DNA of 64,000 nucleotides from Micromonospora sediminimaris (GTDB lineage Bacteria; Actinomycetota; Actinomycetes; Mycobacteriales; Micromonosporaceae), in contig FOLJ01000019.1 in assembly GCA_900112325.1 (NCBI GenBank), positions 1 through 64,000 of the forward strand, written 5' to 3'. Numbering within the stretch: the stretch's first letter is position 1; each line of letters starts with the position of its first letter. A program made the position numbers and the translations under genes. Under the pieces are notes generated by a model. It saw nothing but the letters and a program-made list of their open reading frames with translations. It ran no database searches and was not told where the DNA came from. Below, one piece after another: positions 24,767 to 34,184 of this stretch.

Positions 24767-25109
24767 GAGTAGGACGGTACCGGTCCCGTTGCACGTCGCA
24801 GACCGCCCCGTCGACACCCCTGACATGGCAATTGGAACAGGTGTACGATCGGTCGTCCGGGTCACTTCGGGCAGCATCTTCGCGGCTTGTCGCAAAGGGG
24901 GGCGGCCCGTACGCTGTGGAATTGCCCAGCATCGAGATGGCGACGGTAGGAGGGAGGGCCGAAACGGGACAACCCGCCCAAAAATCGCCACCCTACGTGG
25001 CGGTTGTCGTACGCAGGGTCTCGTGCGCTGCGCACATTGAGCACCGATCCCGCCAGGCTTGCCTACTGCACCACCGCGGCGCCGCCGGCCGCGACTTGGG
25101 GAGGTTTCA
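24767..25109. other. divergent intergenic region, folP / VirB2-like gene
   Basis: 343 bp without a credible gene. It holds the folP -10 element (TACCGT on the minus strand, 24774-24779) and a small stem-loop at 24986-25002 (arms CGCCAC/GTGGCG, loop CCTAC). A GGGGAGG ribosome site lies before GTG 25110. I looked for a c-di-AMP-type riboswitch and saw no match. Confidence 0.6.
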
Positions 25110-25427
25110 GTGATCGCCATCGAGCTGATGGAAACGGCGTCCACAAGCGCCGCCCACCTGCTCTCCACCCTGGCGTCGTCGATTCCGTTCGCCGCCGAGG
25201 AACCGAAGGGGATCGACACCGAAGGCGTCGTCACCTTCTTCGCCAGCAAGATTGCTCCGATCCTGCTGGCCGTGCTGGGCGTCATCTTCATCGGCCGCGC
25301 CAGCCGAGGCGAGATCTCCAAGGTGCTTACCAGTTCGGCCATCGCGATCGTCGGGTTGGCCTTCATCGCCGGAGCCGCCACCCTCTTCTTCATCGGCGAC
25401 TTCCTGATCAACCTGATCTTCGAATAG
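25110..25427 (+). CDS. VirB2/TrbC-like small membrane protein (putative pilin)
   Basis: A 105-aa protein starting at GTG 25110 after GGGGAGG. A possible signal region (LLSTLASSIPFA) is followed by two membrane helices (about 40-60 and 76-98) joined by a short basic loop, GRASRGEISKVL. This is the topology of VirB2/TrbC pilins. Its position immediately before a VirB3-like and a VirB4-like gene supports the call; sequence alone is weak. It would form the extracellular or transmembrane conduit of a type IV secretion-like machine. Confidence 0.6.
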   Translation: MIAIELMETASTSAAHLLSTLASSIPFAAEEPKGIDTEGVVTFFASKIAPILLAVLGVIFIGRASRGEISKVLTSSAIAIVGLAFIAGAATLFFIGDFLINLIFE

Positions 25428-25440
25428 GCGCGGGCACGAG

Positions 25441-25803
25441 ATGCGGCTGCGCACCGACGACGACATCTACCGGGCCCGCCTGGTCTATCTCGGCCCGCCC
25501 GGCTACACCCTTCCGGTCCACCTGCCGTACGCCCAGTACGGGCTGTTCATGCTGCTCGTCCCCCTCTACATGTTCATCCACTGGCTGTTCACGCTGCAGG
25601 TCGAGCTCTTTCCCGCCTGGGAGATCGCCCTCGCCATCGTGACCACCTCGTTCGTCTTCCGGTACGTCGACCCGGACCGTCCGGCGCGCATGGTGATCCG
25701 TACCGCGCTGACCGACTGGCGACGCACCCGGGAGCCGGCCGCCGAGCAGCGCGATCCGCGCCTGGTCGGCAGCAGGATCAGGATCCGGGAGGAACTGGCA
25801 TGA
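25441..25803 (+). CDS. VirB3/PrgI/TcpE-like membrane protein
   Basis: A 120-aa protein: a hydrophilic start MRLRTDDDIYRARLVYLGPP, two closely spaced helices (about 29-52 and 57-78), then a basic/acidic cytoplasmic tail. This hairpin topology, the size and the place directly before the VirB4-like ATPase are typical of VirB3, PrgI or TcpE proteins, which anchor VirB4 at the membrane. It starts 13 bp after the VirB2-like gene. Confidence 0.6.
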   Translation: MRLRTDDDIYRARLVYLGPPGYTLPVHLPYAQYGLFMLLVPLYMFIHWLFTLQVELFPAWEIALAIVTTSFVFRYVDPDRPARMVIRTALTDWRRTREPAAEQRDPRLVGSRIRIREELA

Positions 25804-25856
25804 CCGGCTGCACGCCGTACGGGCCGAACGAGGACACGGGCAGGGCGATCGCATGA
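25800..25856 (+). CDS. 18-codon bridging micro-ORF with strong ribosome site
   Basis: ATG 25800 overlaps the VirB3-like stop, and its TGA overlaps the VirB4-like ATG (ATGA at both ends). The peptide is MTGCTPYGPNEDTGRAIA. A good GGGAGGA lies 6 nt before its ATG, so initiation here is plausible. It may control the stoichiometry or coupling of VirB4 translation. Confidence 0.45.
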   Translation: MTGCTPYGPNEDTGRAIA

Positions 25857-28800
25857 GCCGCTCCGCCACGCCGGGATCCCCGGCCGGACGTCCGGCCGCA
25901 CCACACGGTAACCGTGCGCGTTCATTCGACTACCCTGAATCCGACGAGCGGGACGAGGCCACGTTGGATCCGGCGCTCGCCACCACCCCGGGTCACGGCA
26001 GCGTCGGCGTGTTCCAGGCACCTCGCCCGCCGCAGCGCCGGGCGGTTCCGGCCGACCCGGCCCCGGCCAGCCGGGACGGCGCAGACATCGACTCTCCGTT
26101 CCTCGATCTTTTCGGTGGCGCATACCCTCGCGGCGGTTCCGCCCAGCGGGGCAACGGGCTCCCCGCGCGGGCCCTGCCGCAGCAGCCGCACCCCACGCCA
26201 CCACCCGCCGTCGGGCCCGCACCGGCCGCTCATCGGGCGGCTCCGCCACCGGCACCCCCGCGACCGCCCGGCCCCACGCCGGCCGCGCCACCTGTCCACC
26301 CAGTCGACGACGCGGTGGCAGCCCCGAGCCTGCCGCCGGCCCCCTCCCGGGTGGCGCCCGCCCCCGCAGACCGGTTGCCGAGCGCCCGGCCACCCGCCGA
26401 CGATCGTCCCGCCGGAGACGACCGTCCGGTCCGGGAGGACCGCCGCGCCCGCGACAACAACGACCTGGCATCCGCCGACGCCGAAACCCGGACGCCACGC
26501 CGGGTGGCACCCCCGGCCAACCGCCCGGCTCCCCGGCAGCGGTCCGTCGACCATCGGGACCGGCCGGTCAAGCCGGTCCGCGTTCGCCCCCCGAAGATCA
26601 AGTTTGGCGATCGGGATCCGGCGGTCGAGCTGGCCATCACCGAGATCGCCGGTCACCTGACCTTCACCCCCAACACGGTCACCGCCTGGTACTGGCTGCC
26701 CGAGGTGCGCTGGGCCTTCCGCCCCGACGCCGAACGCGAGGCGTTGCTCGCGGCCATCTCCGAGCAGTACGCCGGCCTGGCCGGCTTCCGGCTGCACCTA
26801 CGCCGGACCACCCGGCCCTTCCCGGCCGACGAGTGGGCCCGCACCATCGACGCCAACACCGCCGGGCCGCTGCCCGACGTGGCCGGCACACCCGGCTGGG
26901 CCGAGCACCTGGTCGCCGCGCAACGGCACCTGCTCTCGGTCAATCACGCCGAGGGCCAGACCTACCTCGGCGTCACCTTCGCCCGCCGTTCCCTCGGTGA
27001 CTCGCTCACCGAGCGACTGCTGCGCACCTTCGGCCGCGGCGTCGCCGATGGCGAGCGACGCAAGCTCGGCCGCACCGTCGAGCAGTTCGACGAGGTACTC
27101 GGCGCCTTCGGGATGCGCGGACGACGGGTCACCGCGCACGAACTGGAATGGCTGCTCTACCGGTCGGTGGCGCTCTGCATGGCACCTCCCGGCACGCTCT
27201 CGCCCATCACCGACGGACGTTGGGAACGCGGCGACCTGCTCGCCCTCACCGAGCAGGTCGAGCGCTACCGCACGCCGTACGGCTCCACTGTCAAGCTGGT
27301 CCACCGGATGACCGGCGAGGAACGACACGTGGCGGTGCTCGCCGTCGGTCGGATGGAGCCGCTCGAGATCCCCGAGCGACACGAGCCCTGGCTGCACTTC
27401 CACGAGCGACTGCCCTGGCCGATGGAGCTTTCCACCCGGGTCGACATCCTCGGTTCCGGCGACTCCTTCCGCAACCTGGAACACCGGCTCCGGATGATCC
27501 GGTCACAGCAGTTGGACTACGCCGAACACGGCATCGACGCCCCGCCCGAGCTGGAACGACTCGCCAAGCGGGCCCTGGTCATCGGCGACGAGATGACCAC
27601 CGGGCTGCCGGTCGACTCCGCCCGCGCCCACGGCTGGCACCGGATCGCGGTCGGCGGCCGTACCCGGGAGGAGTGCCTGGAACGGGCCCGACGGCTCATT
27701 CAGCTCTACTCCCGCGAACTGCGCATCTCCCTGCAACACCCGAAGAACCAGGACTGGCTGGCCCGCGAGTTCATCCCCGGCGAGCCGATCGCCAACACCG
27801 GCTACGTACGCAGGATGCCCGTCAACCTGCTCGCGGCGGCGCTGCCGCAGGCCGCCTCCACGGTGGGTGACCGACGTGGCGACCTGATCGGGCGTACCGC
27901 CGGCACCTGCCGTCGGCCGGTCTTCCTCGACCTGCACTTTCCCATGGAGGTGCGGGAGCGATCCGGTCTGGCGGTCTTCGTCGCCGAACCGGGCGGTGGC
28001 AAGTCCACGCTGCTCGGCGCGTTGGGTTACCTGGCCGCCCGCCGTGGCGTGCAGGTGACGCTGCTCGACCCCTCCGGCCCGCTGGCCCGGCTCTGTGCGA
28101 TGCCAGAGCTTCGGCCCTACTCGCGGGTGCTGAACCTGACCGGCTCCGAACACGGCACGCTGGCGCCGTACGCGCTGATCCCGACGCCCCTGCGCAGCGA
28201 GTTCGCCACCGGAGCCGCCGGCGACCGGGAGTTCGAGATCTCGGTTTCCAACGCGCGGGCCGAACGCCGGATGCTGGTCCAGGACATCTGCATGATGCTG
28301 GTGCCACCGCAGGTGGCCCGGGAGGCCTCCACCGCCACCCTGTTCCGGCACGCCGTACGCCAGGTCCCGGCAGAGGAGACCTCCACGCTGGACGATGTGG
28401 TCACCTGTCTCGGCCAACTCGACGACGACGCCGGCCGGGAGCTGGCCAACCTGCTGCTGGACACCGCCGAGATGCCGCTGGCGATGCTCTTCTTCGGCCG
28501 CCCGCCGGAGGGTCTGCTCGGGCCGGACGCCGCACTCACCGTGATCACCATGGCTGGCCTGCGACTGCCCGACCTCAAGATCGAACGCGAGTACTGGTCT
28601 GCCGAGGAGGCGCTCGCGCTGCCGATGCTGCACACCGCGCATCGGCTGGCGGTCCGCCGATGCTACGGCGGCTCGATGGCCTCGCGGAAGCTGGTCGGCC
28701 TGGACGAGGCGCACTTCATGGAGGGATGGCGCTCCGGCCGGTCCTTCCTCGTCCGACTCGCCCGCGACTCCCGCAAGTGGAACCTCGCCGCACTGGTCGC

Positions 28801-29158
28801 CTCGCAGAACCCACGTGACATCCTCGGTCTCGACGTACAGAACCTCGTCTCCACCGTTTTCGTCGGCCGGATCGCCGAGGACGCCGAGATCGCCTCCGAG
28901 GCGCTGCGGCTGCTGCGCGTACCGGTCGACGACGGCTACGAGGCCACCCTCGCCTCTCTCTCCACCGCCGACGCGACCTCCGCCAGCCGGCTCGGTTTCC
29001 GGGAGTTCGTGATGCGCGACGTCGACGGCCGGGTCCAGAAGGTCCGGGTCGACGTCTCCTACGTGGATGGCCTACTGGACCACCTCGACACCACCCCCGC
29101 CGCCATCGCCGCCGCCGCAGGGGTGCTGCCGACCGTGCTGCCTGACCTGGAGGCGTGA
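25853..29158 (+). CDS. VirB4/TraC-like secretion ATPase
   Basis: An 1101-aa cytoplasmic ATPase. The first 240 residues or so are Pro/Ala/Arg-rich and probably disordered, an unusual extension. A VirB4 N-terminal domain then leads to Walker A EPGGGKST (about 711-718), a long RecA-type fold, Walker B VGLDEAHF (about 950-957) and the sensor-like ALVASQNPRDILGLD. It would energise assembly and substrate passage of a type IV secretion-like channel. Start ATG 25853 has AGGG at about 7 nt. It is the anchor for calling the whole cluster type IV-like. Confidence 0.88.
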   Translation: MSRSATPGSPAGRPAAPHGNRARSFDYPESDERDEATLDPALATTPGHGSVGVFQAPRPPQRRAVPADPAPASRDGADIDSPFLDLFGGAYPRGGSAQRGNGLPARALPQQPHPTPPPAVGPAPAAHRAAPPPAPPRPPGPTPAAPPVHPVDDAVAAPSLPPAPSRVAPAPADRLPSARPPADDRPAGDDRPVREDRRARDNNDLASADAETRTPRRVAPPANRPAPRQRSVDHRDRPVKPVRVRPPKIKFGDRDPAVELAITEIAGHLTFTPNTVTAWYWLPEVRWAFRPDAEREALLAAISEQYAGLAGFRLHLRRTTRPFPADEWARTIDANTAGPLPDVAGTPGWAEHLVAAQRHLLSVNHAEGQTYLGVTFARRSLGDSLTERLLRTFGRGVADGERRKLGRTVEQFDEVLGAFGMRGRRVTAHELEWLLYRSVALCMAPPGTLSPITDGRWERGDLLALTEQVERYRTPYGSTVKLVHRMTGEERHVAVLAVGRMEPLEIPERHEPWLHFHERLPWPMELSTRVDILGSGDSFRNLEHRLRMIRSQQLDYAEHGIDAPPELERLAKRALVIGDEMTTGLPVDSARAHGWHRIAVGGRTREECLERARRLIQLYSRELRISLQHPKNQDWLAREFIPGEPIANTGYVRRMPVNLLAAALPQAASTVGDRRGDLIGRTAGTCRRPVFLDLHFPMEVRERSGLAVFVAEPGGGKSTLLGALGYLAARRGVQVTLLDPSGPLARLCAMPELRPYSRVLNLTGSEHGTLAPYALIPTPLRSEFATGAAGDREFEISVSNARAERRMLVQDICMMLVPPQVAREASTATLFRHAVRQVPAEETSTLDDVVTCLGQLDDDAGRELANLLLDTAEMPLAMLFFGRPPEGLLGPDAALTVITMAGLRLPDLKIEREYWSAEEALALPMLHTAHRLAVRRCYGGSMASRKLVGLDEAHFMEGWRSGRSFLVRLARDSRKWNLAALVASQNPRDILGLDVQNLVSTVFVGRIAEDAEIASEALRLLRVPVDDGYEATLASLSTADATSASRLGFREFVMRDVDGRVQKVRVDVSYVDGLLDHLDTTPAAIAAAAGVLPTVLPDLEA

Positions 29159-29159
29159 C

Positions 29160-31097
29160 ATGGCGAGGGCCCGGGCACGGATCACGGCGCTCCTCCTGGC
29201 ACTCGGCGTCCTCGCCGCAGCCACGATCGGCTGGCCCGGGCTCACAGCCACACCGGCGTACGCGGCTCCGGTGGCGTACCAGGCCGCGGCGGCCGAACTC
29301 TGCTCGACCGAGGAATGGCAGGTCGATTTCCGCGCCTGCGTCGCCAAACTTCAGCAGGTGGCGGAATCGGAGGCGACCTGCCTCAACCCTCCGACACCAA
29401 CTGCCCCCGACTCCGGCATCGCCGGCTGGTTCGCCTCCCGTCCAGAGGCATCCAAGCTCCCCGGCCCGAAGGGTTACTACAGCGACTACGGCTACGCCGG
29501 TTACAGCTACAGCACCTACAAGATCGAATCCGGCTGCGCGACCACCCTGCTGCACCCGGACTACAAGTTCACAAACACCATCGCCAACGGCGAGTTCATG
29601 ATGGCGACGGCGATCATCGGTGCCTCGAACGCCCTGCGCGAACGCGCCTGGGAGCCGGGCACCATGTGGGGCTGGGCCGACCCGCTGGTGGACCAGGCCA
29701 CCAAGGCGATCTACCAGAAGGTGTTCAGCGTCTTCGGCATCGTCACCCTCTGCGTGGTCGGGCTCTACCTGCTCTGGCGCTCGCGCCAGTCCGACATGAG
29801 CAGCGCGATGACCACGGCGGGGTGGGCCCTGGTGGTGATGGTGGCGGTCACCGCGCTGGCCGCCTGGCCGGTCAAGTCCGCGAACCTCGCCGACGGTGCC
29901 CTCGTCTCCACGCTCGGCGTCGTGCACGACGCCGTCGGCCCGGCCGCCAAGGACGTGCCCCCGGACCGGTGTGCGATGCCGAACCCGGACGCCTGCACGG
30001 ACAAGCGCCCTCCGGCGGTTCGGGCCAGTGACACGGCCGCCGAGGCGATGCTCTACCGGAACTGGCTGCGCGGCGTGCTCGGCTCGGCCGACAGCGAGAC
30101 CGCGAAGAAGTACGGTGCCGCGCTCTACGACGCCAAGTCGCTCTCCTGGGGCGAGGCCGAGAAGATCCGGACCAGTCCTGAAACCCGCGAGGCCACCATC
30201 AGCGCCAAGAAGCAACAGTGGATGACTGTCGCCGCGCAGATCGAGCGGGAGGATCCGGAGGCCTACGAGTACCTGCAAGGCGTCCGGGACATGGACCGGG
30301 TGGGTGCCGGGTTCATCGCGGTGCTCGCCGCTCTGCTTTTCGCGATGTTCGACCTGACCGCGTCGCTGCTGGTGCTGCTGGGCTTCCTGATCTTCCGGTG
30401 GGCGGTGATCGCGGCGCCGATCCTGGGCACCATCGGCCTGCTCCGTCCAGCCAGCGCTGGCCTGCGGCGGCTGGGTAACGCGGTGGTGGCGGCGCTGTTC
30501 AACATCGCGATCTTCGGCACCGGTGCCGCCATCTACCTCTTCGCGGTCGACCTCATCATGAGCACGGCGACCCTCCCCGGCTGGCTGCAGGTGGTGCTGG
30601 TCTGGCTCTGCGGGGTGGTCGGCTGGCTGCTGCTGCGCCCCTACCGCCGGATCACCCAGCTCGGCGGCAAGGACAACAGCGAGGCGGTCAGCTCGGCGGG
30701 CTCCTGGCACCGCCGATTCTTCCGGGACATGCGCACCGCGGCCCGGCTCGACATCGCCGAGCCCGGTGGCACCGCCGAGCCGACCGTCGGACGACGCCGG
30801 GCGATCGCACCGGAGCAGCCGAAGGTGCGTCCGGAGGCTCGTCCGGACCCGGTCCCCAGCGGCGCACCCGCGGCCGCGAAGCGGCCGGACGACCGCGAAG
30901 CGCGCGGCGCCGACGATCAGCCCCGGGAGCGGCCTGGCAAGGGGGCGGCCGCGCCCAGGCCCCGTCGTCGACAGCCGGCGTCATGGACGGAACCGGACCT
31001 GCCGGACGAGAATCCCTCCTACGTCATCTACCGTCCCGGTTCGGCCGAACGGGCTCCCGAAAAGCCGGCACCGCGGGTCCGCTCCGAGGCGCGGTGA
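29160..31097 (+). CDS. VirB6/TrbL-like polytopic channel protein
   Basis: A 645-aa protein starting one base after the VirB4-like stop. A signal peptide (ending PAYAAP, about residue 38) leads to a Cys-containing extracellular region, then helices near 190-205, 220-240, 390-410, 412-430, 445-465 and 470-490. A Pro/Arg-rich cytoplasmic tail follows. The arrangement is that of VirB6/TrbL-class proteins, the membrane pore of type IV systems. Sequence family is inferred from topology and position, not from a motif. Confidence 0.65.
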   Translation: MARARARITALLLALGVLAAATIGWPGLTATPAYAAPVAYQAAAAELCSTEEWQVDFRACVAKLQQVAESEATCLNPPTPTAPDSGIAGWFASRPEASKLPGPKGYYSDYGYAGYSYSTYKIESGCATTLLHPDYKFTNTIANGEFMMATAIIGASNALRERAWEPGTMWGWADPLVDQATKAIYQKVFSVFGIVTLCVVGLYLLWRSRQSDMSSAMTTAGWALVVMVAVTALAAWPVKSANLADGALVSTLGVVHDAVGPAAKDVPPDRCAMPNPDACTDKRPPAVRASDTAAEAMLYRNWLRGVLGSADSETAKKYGAALYDAKSLSWGEAEKIRTSPETREATISAKKQQWMTVAAQIEREDPEAYEYLQGVRDMDRVGAGFIAVLAALLFAMFDLTASLLVLLGFLIFRWAVIAAPILGTIGLLRPASAGLRRLGNAVVAALFNIAIFGTGAAIYLFAVDLIMSTATLPGWLQVVLVWLCGVVGWLLLRPYRRITQLGGKDNSEAVSSAGSWHRRFFRDMRTAARLDIAEPGGTAEPTVGRRRAIAPEQPKVRPEARPDPVPSGAPAAAKRPDDREARGADDQPRERPGKGAAAPRPRRRQPASWTEPDLPDENPSYVIYRPGSAERAPEKPAPRVRSEAR

Positions 31098-31654
31098 CGG
31101 TCGTGCGCCGGGCGATCGAGTTCCTGTTCCTGCGGTTGCTACGGTCCCGGCTGGGTGTCGCACTCGGGATCGCCGTGCTGGTGCTCGGGGTGGTCGGTGC
31201 AGCCAGGTTGGTGGCTGGCCCGAGCGACCCGGCGGCCGGGCTCAGTAATCGCCCGACCGACCCGATCACCACAGTGCACCCGACCACCGGGGACGACGGC
31301 GCGATCTCCACCACCACGACACCGTCCCCGGTCACCCGGCCCGGCCAGCCGACACCGGATCTGGTCGCCGAACGCTTCGCCGCCGCCTGGCTCGGCCGCC
31401 CCGGCCAGACCGCCGAGGACTGGCACGACGCGCTACGCCCGCTCTCGACCGCCGGCCTCACCGAGAAGCTTTCCGGCGCCGACCCGGCCGAAGTGCCCGC
31501 CAGCGCGGTCACCGGCGAGGTAACCCTCCGCCCACGCGGTGAGACCTTCGTGGAGGCGACAATCCCGCTCGACGGCGGGCAACTCCGCCTCGAACTGCTG
31601 GCACCCGACGGGCGATGGTTGGTGGACGCGGTGGACTGGAGCAGGGATGAGTGA
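31094..31654 (+). CDS. VirB8/TcpC-like single-pass protein with NTF2-type domain
   Basis: A 186-aa protein from GTG 31094, overlapping the previous stop (GTGA). One N-terminal helix (about 18-40) is followed by a Thr/Pro linker, then a domain of about 100 residues (ERFAAAWLGRPGQTAEDWHDALRPLSTAGLTEKL ... WLVDAVDW) with the look of an NTF2-like fold. Membrane-tethered NTF2 domains define VirB8 and TcpC in type IV systems. The call rests on architecture and context. Confidence 0.55.
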   Translation: MTVVRRAIEFLFLRLLRSRLGVALGIAVLVLGVVGAARLVAGPSDPAAGLSNRPTDPITTVHPTTGDDGAISTTTTPSPVTRPGQPTPDLVAERFAAAWLGRPGQTAEDWHDALRPLSTAGLTEKLSGADPAEVPASAVTGEVTLRPRGETFVEATIPLDGGQLRLELLAPDGRWLVDAVDWSRDE

Positions 31655-32813
31655 GCAGAGCCGGCCCCGTCGACCGGTCCGGACCGGCGCCCTCGCCGCC
31701 GCGCTCACTGCGGCGCTGGCACTGCTCTGCTGCACCGGTGGCGCCGGTGCCTTCTTCCTCACCGAGTTGGGTGGCGACTCCGCCGAGCAGTTTGCCCCGG
31801 CCAGCATGGACTGCACCGGCGACTTCGAGGTCGACGCCACCGGCACGATGCCGCGCTTCGCCGAGTACGGAGAACGCCAGCTACGCAACGCCGCAGTGAT
31901 CATCAAGGTAGGTCAGGAGATGAAGGTGCCGCCACGGGGCTGGGTGATCGCCGTGGCGACCGCCATGCAGGAGTCGCGGCTGCTGAACCTGGCAAACAGC
32001 ACGGTCGGCGAGTCACAGGACATCCCGAACGAGGGGATCGGGGCCGACCACGACTCCGTCGGCCTCTTCCAGCAACGGGCCTCGTGGGGCACGGTCGCCC
32101 AGCGGATGAACCCCGAGTACGCGTCCCGCAAGTTCTACGAGAAGCTGGTCGACGTGGCCGACTGGGAGAAACTGCCGCTGACCGTGGCCGCGCAGCAGGT
32201 CCAGATCAGCGCCTTTCCGGACGCGTACGCCAAGCACGAGGAACTCGCTGCCCGCATCGTGGACGCGCTGGCCGGGGGTGCGGCGCGGACCGCGCTGATC
32301 GCCGGACAGGACGTATGTGACGCCGCCGCGGGCGGCGAGATCGCCGCCTCCGGTTGGACCGCACCGATTCCGGGCGGGGTTGGCTCCGGATTCCGAACCG
32401 CCAGTCGGCCCGGACACAACGGTGTGGACATCGCCGCGCCGAAGGGCACCTTGATCAGGGCCTCGGCGACCGGACGGGTGCTGGTGTCTCGCTGTGATCC
32501 CGACCGGAGAGGGCGACTAACGTGCAACGTGGATGGCTGGCCCGGTAAGGGAGGCTGCGGCTGGTTCGTCGACGTGCTGCACGCCCAGGGCTTCATCACC
32601 CGCTACTGTCATCTGGTGAGTCGTCCCCGGGTCGCCGCAGGCGACACGGTGCAGGCCGGTGAGGTGATCGGCGAGGTGGGGAGCAGCGGCAACTCCTCCG
32701 GGCCGCACCTGCACTTCGAGGTGCACGTCGAAGGTGATCGCAGCAGCCGGGGCGCCATCGACCCGGTGCCGTTCATGCGGTCGAAGGGCGCGCCGTTGAA
32801 GGGCGCCGGGTGA
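31647..32813 (+). CDS. bifunctional peptidoglycan hydrolase (transglycosylase-like plus M23), VirB1-like
   Basis: A 388-aa exported protein overlapping the upstream gene by 8 bases. The N-terminal helix exports it. A lysozyme-like domain has a candidate catalytic Glu in MQESRLLNLAN (about residue 108) and DSVGLFQQRASWG. It is followed by a LytM/M23 domain with GHNGVDIAAPKG (HxxxD zinc ligands), CHLVSRPRVAAGDTVQAGEVIG and GPHLHFEVH. It would locally open the cell wall for the secretion channel, the VirB1 role. Confidence 0.85.
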   Translation: MSEQSRPRRPVRTGALAAALTAALALLCCTGGAGAFFLTELGGDSAEQFAPASMDCTGDFEVDATGTMPRFAEYGERQLRNAAVIIKVGQEMKVPPRGWVIAVATAMQESRLLNLANSTVGESQDIPNEGIGADHDSVGLFQQRASWGTVAQRMNPEYASRKFYEKLVDVADWEKLPLTVAAQQVQISAFPDAYAKHEELAARIVDALAGGAARTALIAGQDVCDAAAGGEIAASGWTAPIPGGVGSGFRTASRPGHNGVDIAAPKGTLIRASATGRVLVSRCDPDRRGRLTCNVDGWPGKGGCGWFVDVLHAQGFITRYCHLVSRPRVAAGDTVQAGEVIGEVGSSGNSSGPHLHFEVHVEGDRSSRGAIDPVPFMRSKGAPLKGAG

Positions 32814-32826
32814 ACCACGGGCAATC

Positions 32827-33420
32827 ATGACCGAACCACTTCCCGACCCGTTCGCCGACCAGCCCGACTGGGCTCCCCAGCCGCCGCGCCCGATCGAGAT
32901 CCTTCCCGCTGCCGGAAGCGTCGAACTGCGCGGCCGGCGGGTGCTGGTCGGACTCCCCGGTCTGGGATGGCGTGCCGACCTACGGGCCGACGATCGGGTG
33001 GTGCAGAACAGCCGCACCTACGTACCGGTCATCCCGGAGCACGAGTGGTATCGCGCCGAGGCGGACCAGGTCGAGGTGTTCGCCCCGCTGGTGCCGGTCG
33101 AACGGGTCTGGGTCGAGACGGTCGGCCGGGCGACCACGCCGACGACTGAGAGCGGCCTGCGTCTCGTCTCGCTGGACGCCCCGGCCCACCCAGCGCCGAC
33201 GCCGGTCTTCGAGGCGGACGCGGTGACCGGGCGACGGGTCGTGCACATGGTCGGTTCGGTCGAGCACCGTGATCTGCGCGCCGTCACCGAGACTTACTCG
33301 GGTGCCGAGGGCGACATCTGCGTACGGGTGACACCCGAGGTGGAGTGGTACCGCTGGGCCTGGCGCGGTCAGGCCCCCACCACATTGGAGGTACCGGTAC
33401 ACATGCTGTGGGTGGAGTGA
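32827..33420 (+). CDS. unknown protein with internal duplication
   Basis: A 197-aa soluble protein with no signal peptide, starting 13 bp after the hydrolase gene. I do not recognise a family. Two segments repeat: VPVIPEHEWYRAEADQVEVF...VPVERVWVE (about 65-97) and VRVTPEVEWYRWAWRGQAPT...VPVHMLWVE (about 165-197). The N terminus is Pro-rich and acidic. It is probably a cytoplasmic accessory or substrate-side factor of the cluster. Confidence 0.7.
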   Translation: MTEPLPDPFADQPDWAPQPPRPIEILPAAGSVELRGRRVLVGLPGLGWRADLRADDRVVQNSRTYVPVIPEHEWYRAEADQVEVFAPLVPVERVWVETVGRATTPTTESGLRLVSLDAPAHPAPTPVFEADAVTGRRVVHMVGSVEHRDLRAVTETYSGAEGDICVRVTPEVEWYRWAWRGQAPTTLEVPVHMLWVE

Positions 33421-33422
33421 AG

Positions 33423-33986
33423 CTAGCCGGGCACGGCTGAGCAGACCCGCCAGTCCTCGCCCAACCGGGTGGTGAACGTCCAGGATTGCCGATCACTCTG
33501 CCGAATACCGTCCACCTGCGCCGCGAAGGTTAGATCGACACGCACCTCGGCGCTGCCGTCGATCCGATCCACCTGGAAACGTTCCCAACTAACCCACATG
33601 GTCGTGCCGAACCGCTCCTCCCGGGCTGCAAGGTCATCCCTGAGCCGTCGAAGCGTCTCGAACTCGGACACACCTTCGCAGCTGAATAGGCGCGATCGAG
33701 CGTCGTTGCGATCTACTAGGTACGCACGCAGGTAGTTATCCACTACCACTGCGGGAGTGCTGCGGTCGAGGGTGGTGGCGCGGTCGTAGACGAAATAGCC
33801 GACGACTCCCCCGGTCAGGCAGAGCACCGCGACCACCCCAGCGACCACGGTCAGTACCGTACGCAGGCGCCGCCGGGGCTGGCGCGGGGCCGGCGCGACC
33901 GCAGGCGGTGCCAGTTCCTCCGGCGGTGTCCTCTGCGCCGGTACGCGGGAGACCTGGGAACCGGCGGGGGGCGGCACTGATTCCAC
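33423..33986 (-). CDS. membrane-anchored NTF2-like protein
   Basis: A 187-aa protein on the opposite strand to its neighbours. A Pro-rich cytoplasmic N terminus leads to one helix (about 43-66), then an extracellular domain (STPAVVVDNYLRAYLVDRNDARSRLFSCEG ... RLGEDWRVCSAVPG) with the size and secondary-structure pattern of NTF2-like folds and two cysteines. Function unknown. It resembles in architecture the VirB8-like protein at 31094. Its 3' end abuts the upstream gene with two bases between stops. Confidence 0.72.
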   Translation of the reverse strand: MESVPPPAGSQVSRVPAQRTPPEELAPPAVAPAPRQPRRRLRTVLTVVAGVVAVLCLTGGVVGYFVYDRATTLDRSTPAVVVDNYLRAYLVDRNDARSRLFSCEGVSEFETLRRLRDDLAAREERFGTTMWVSWERFQVDRIDGSAEVRVDLTFAAQVDGIRQSDRQSWTFTTRLGEDWRVCSAVPG

Positions 33987-34184
33987 CCTCTGAGGCTAGC
34001 GGCTGCCGGCCCAGGACCCAATGCCCCAGATTTGGCAGATCGTGACCGAACCCTGCCGATGGGTGAGATCCATGACAACACCGACGCAGCGCCGACGCGC
34101 TTCCCGGAGGTGGAGCCTTCGCTGGGATACCGTCGTTGCTGCCCGGCGAGTGGGTGCCGACCTCGGGCGGAGGGGGTGGACACG

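Noticed and set aside
24862..25044. Minus-strand 60-codon frame in the folP upstream gap
   Set aside because: No ribosome site, no conserved-looking sequence, and it lies across the likely promoters.
24850..25109. Possible c-di-AMP or other riboswitch ahead of the secretion-like cluster
   Set aside because: I could not match conserved core elements; only a 6-bp stem-loop is visible.
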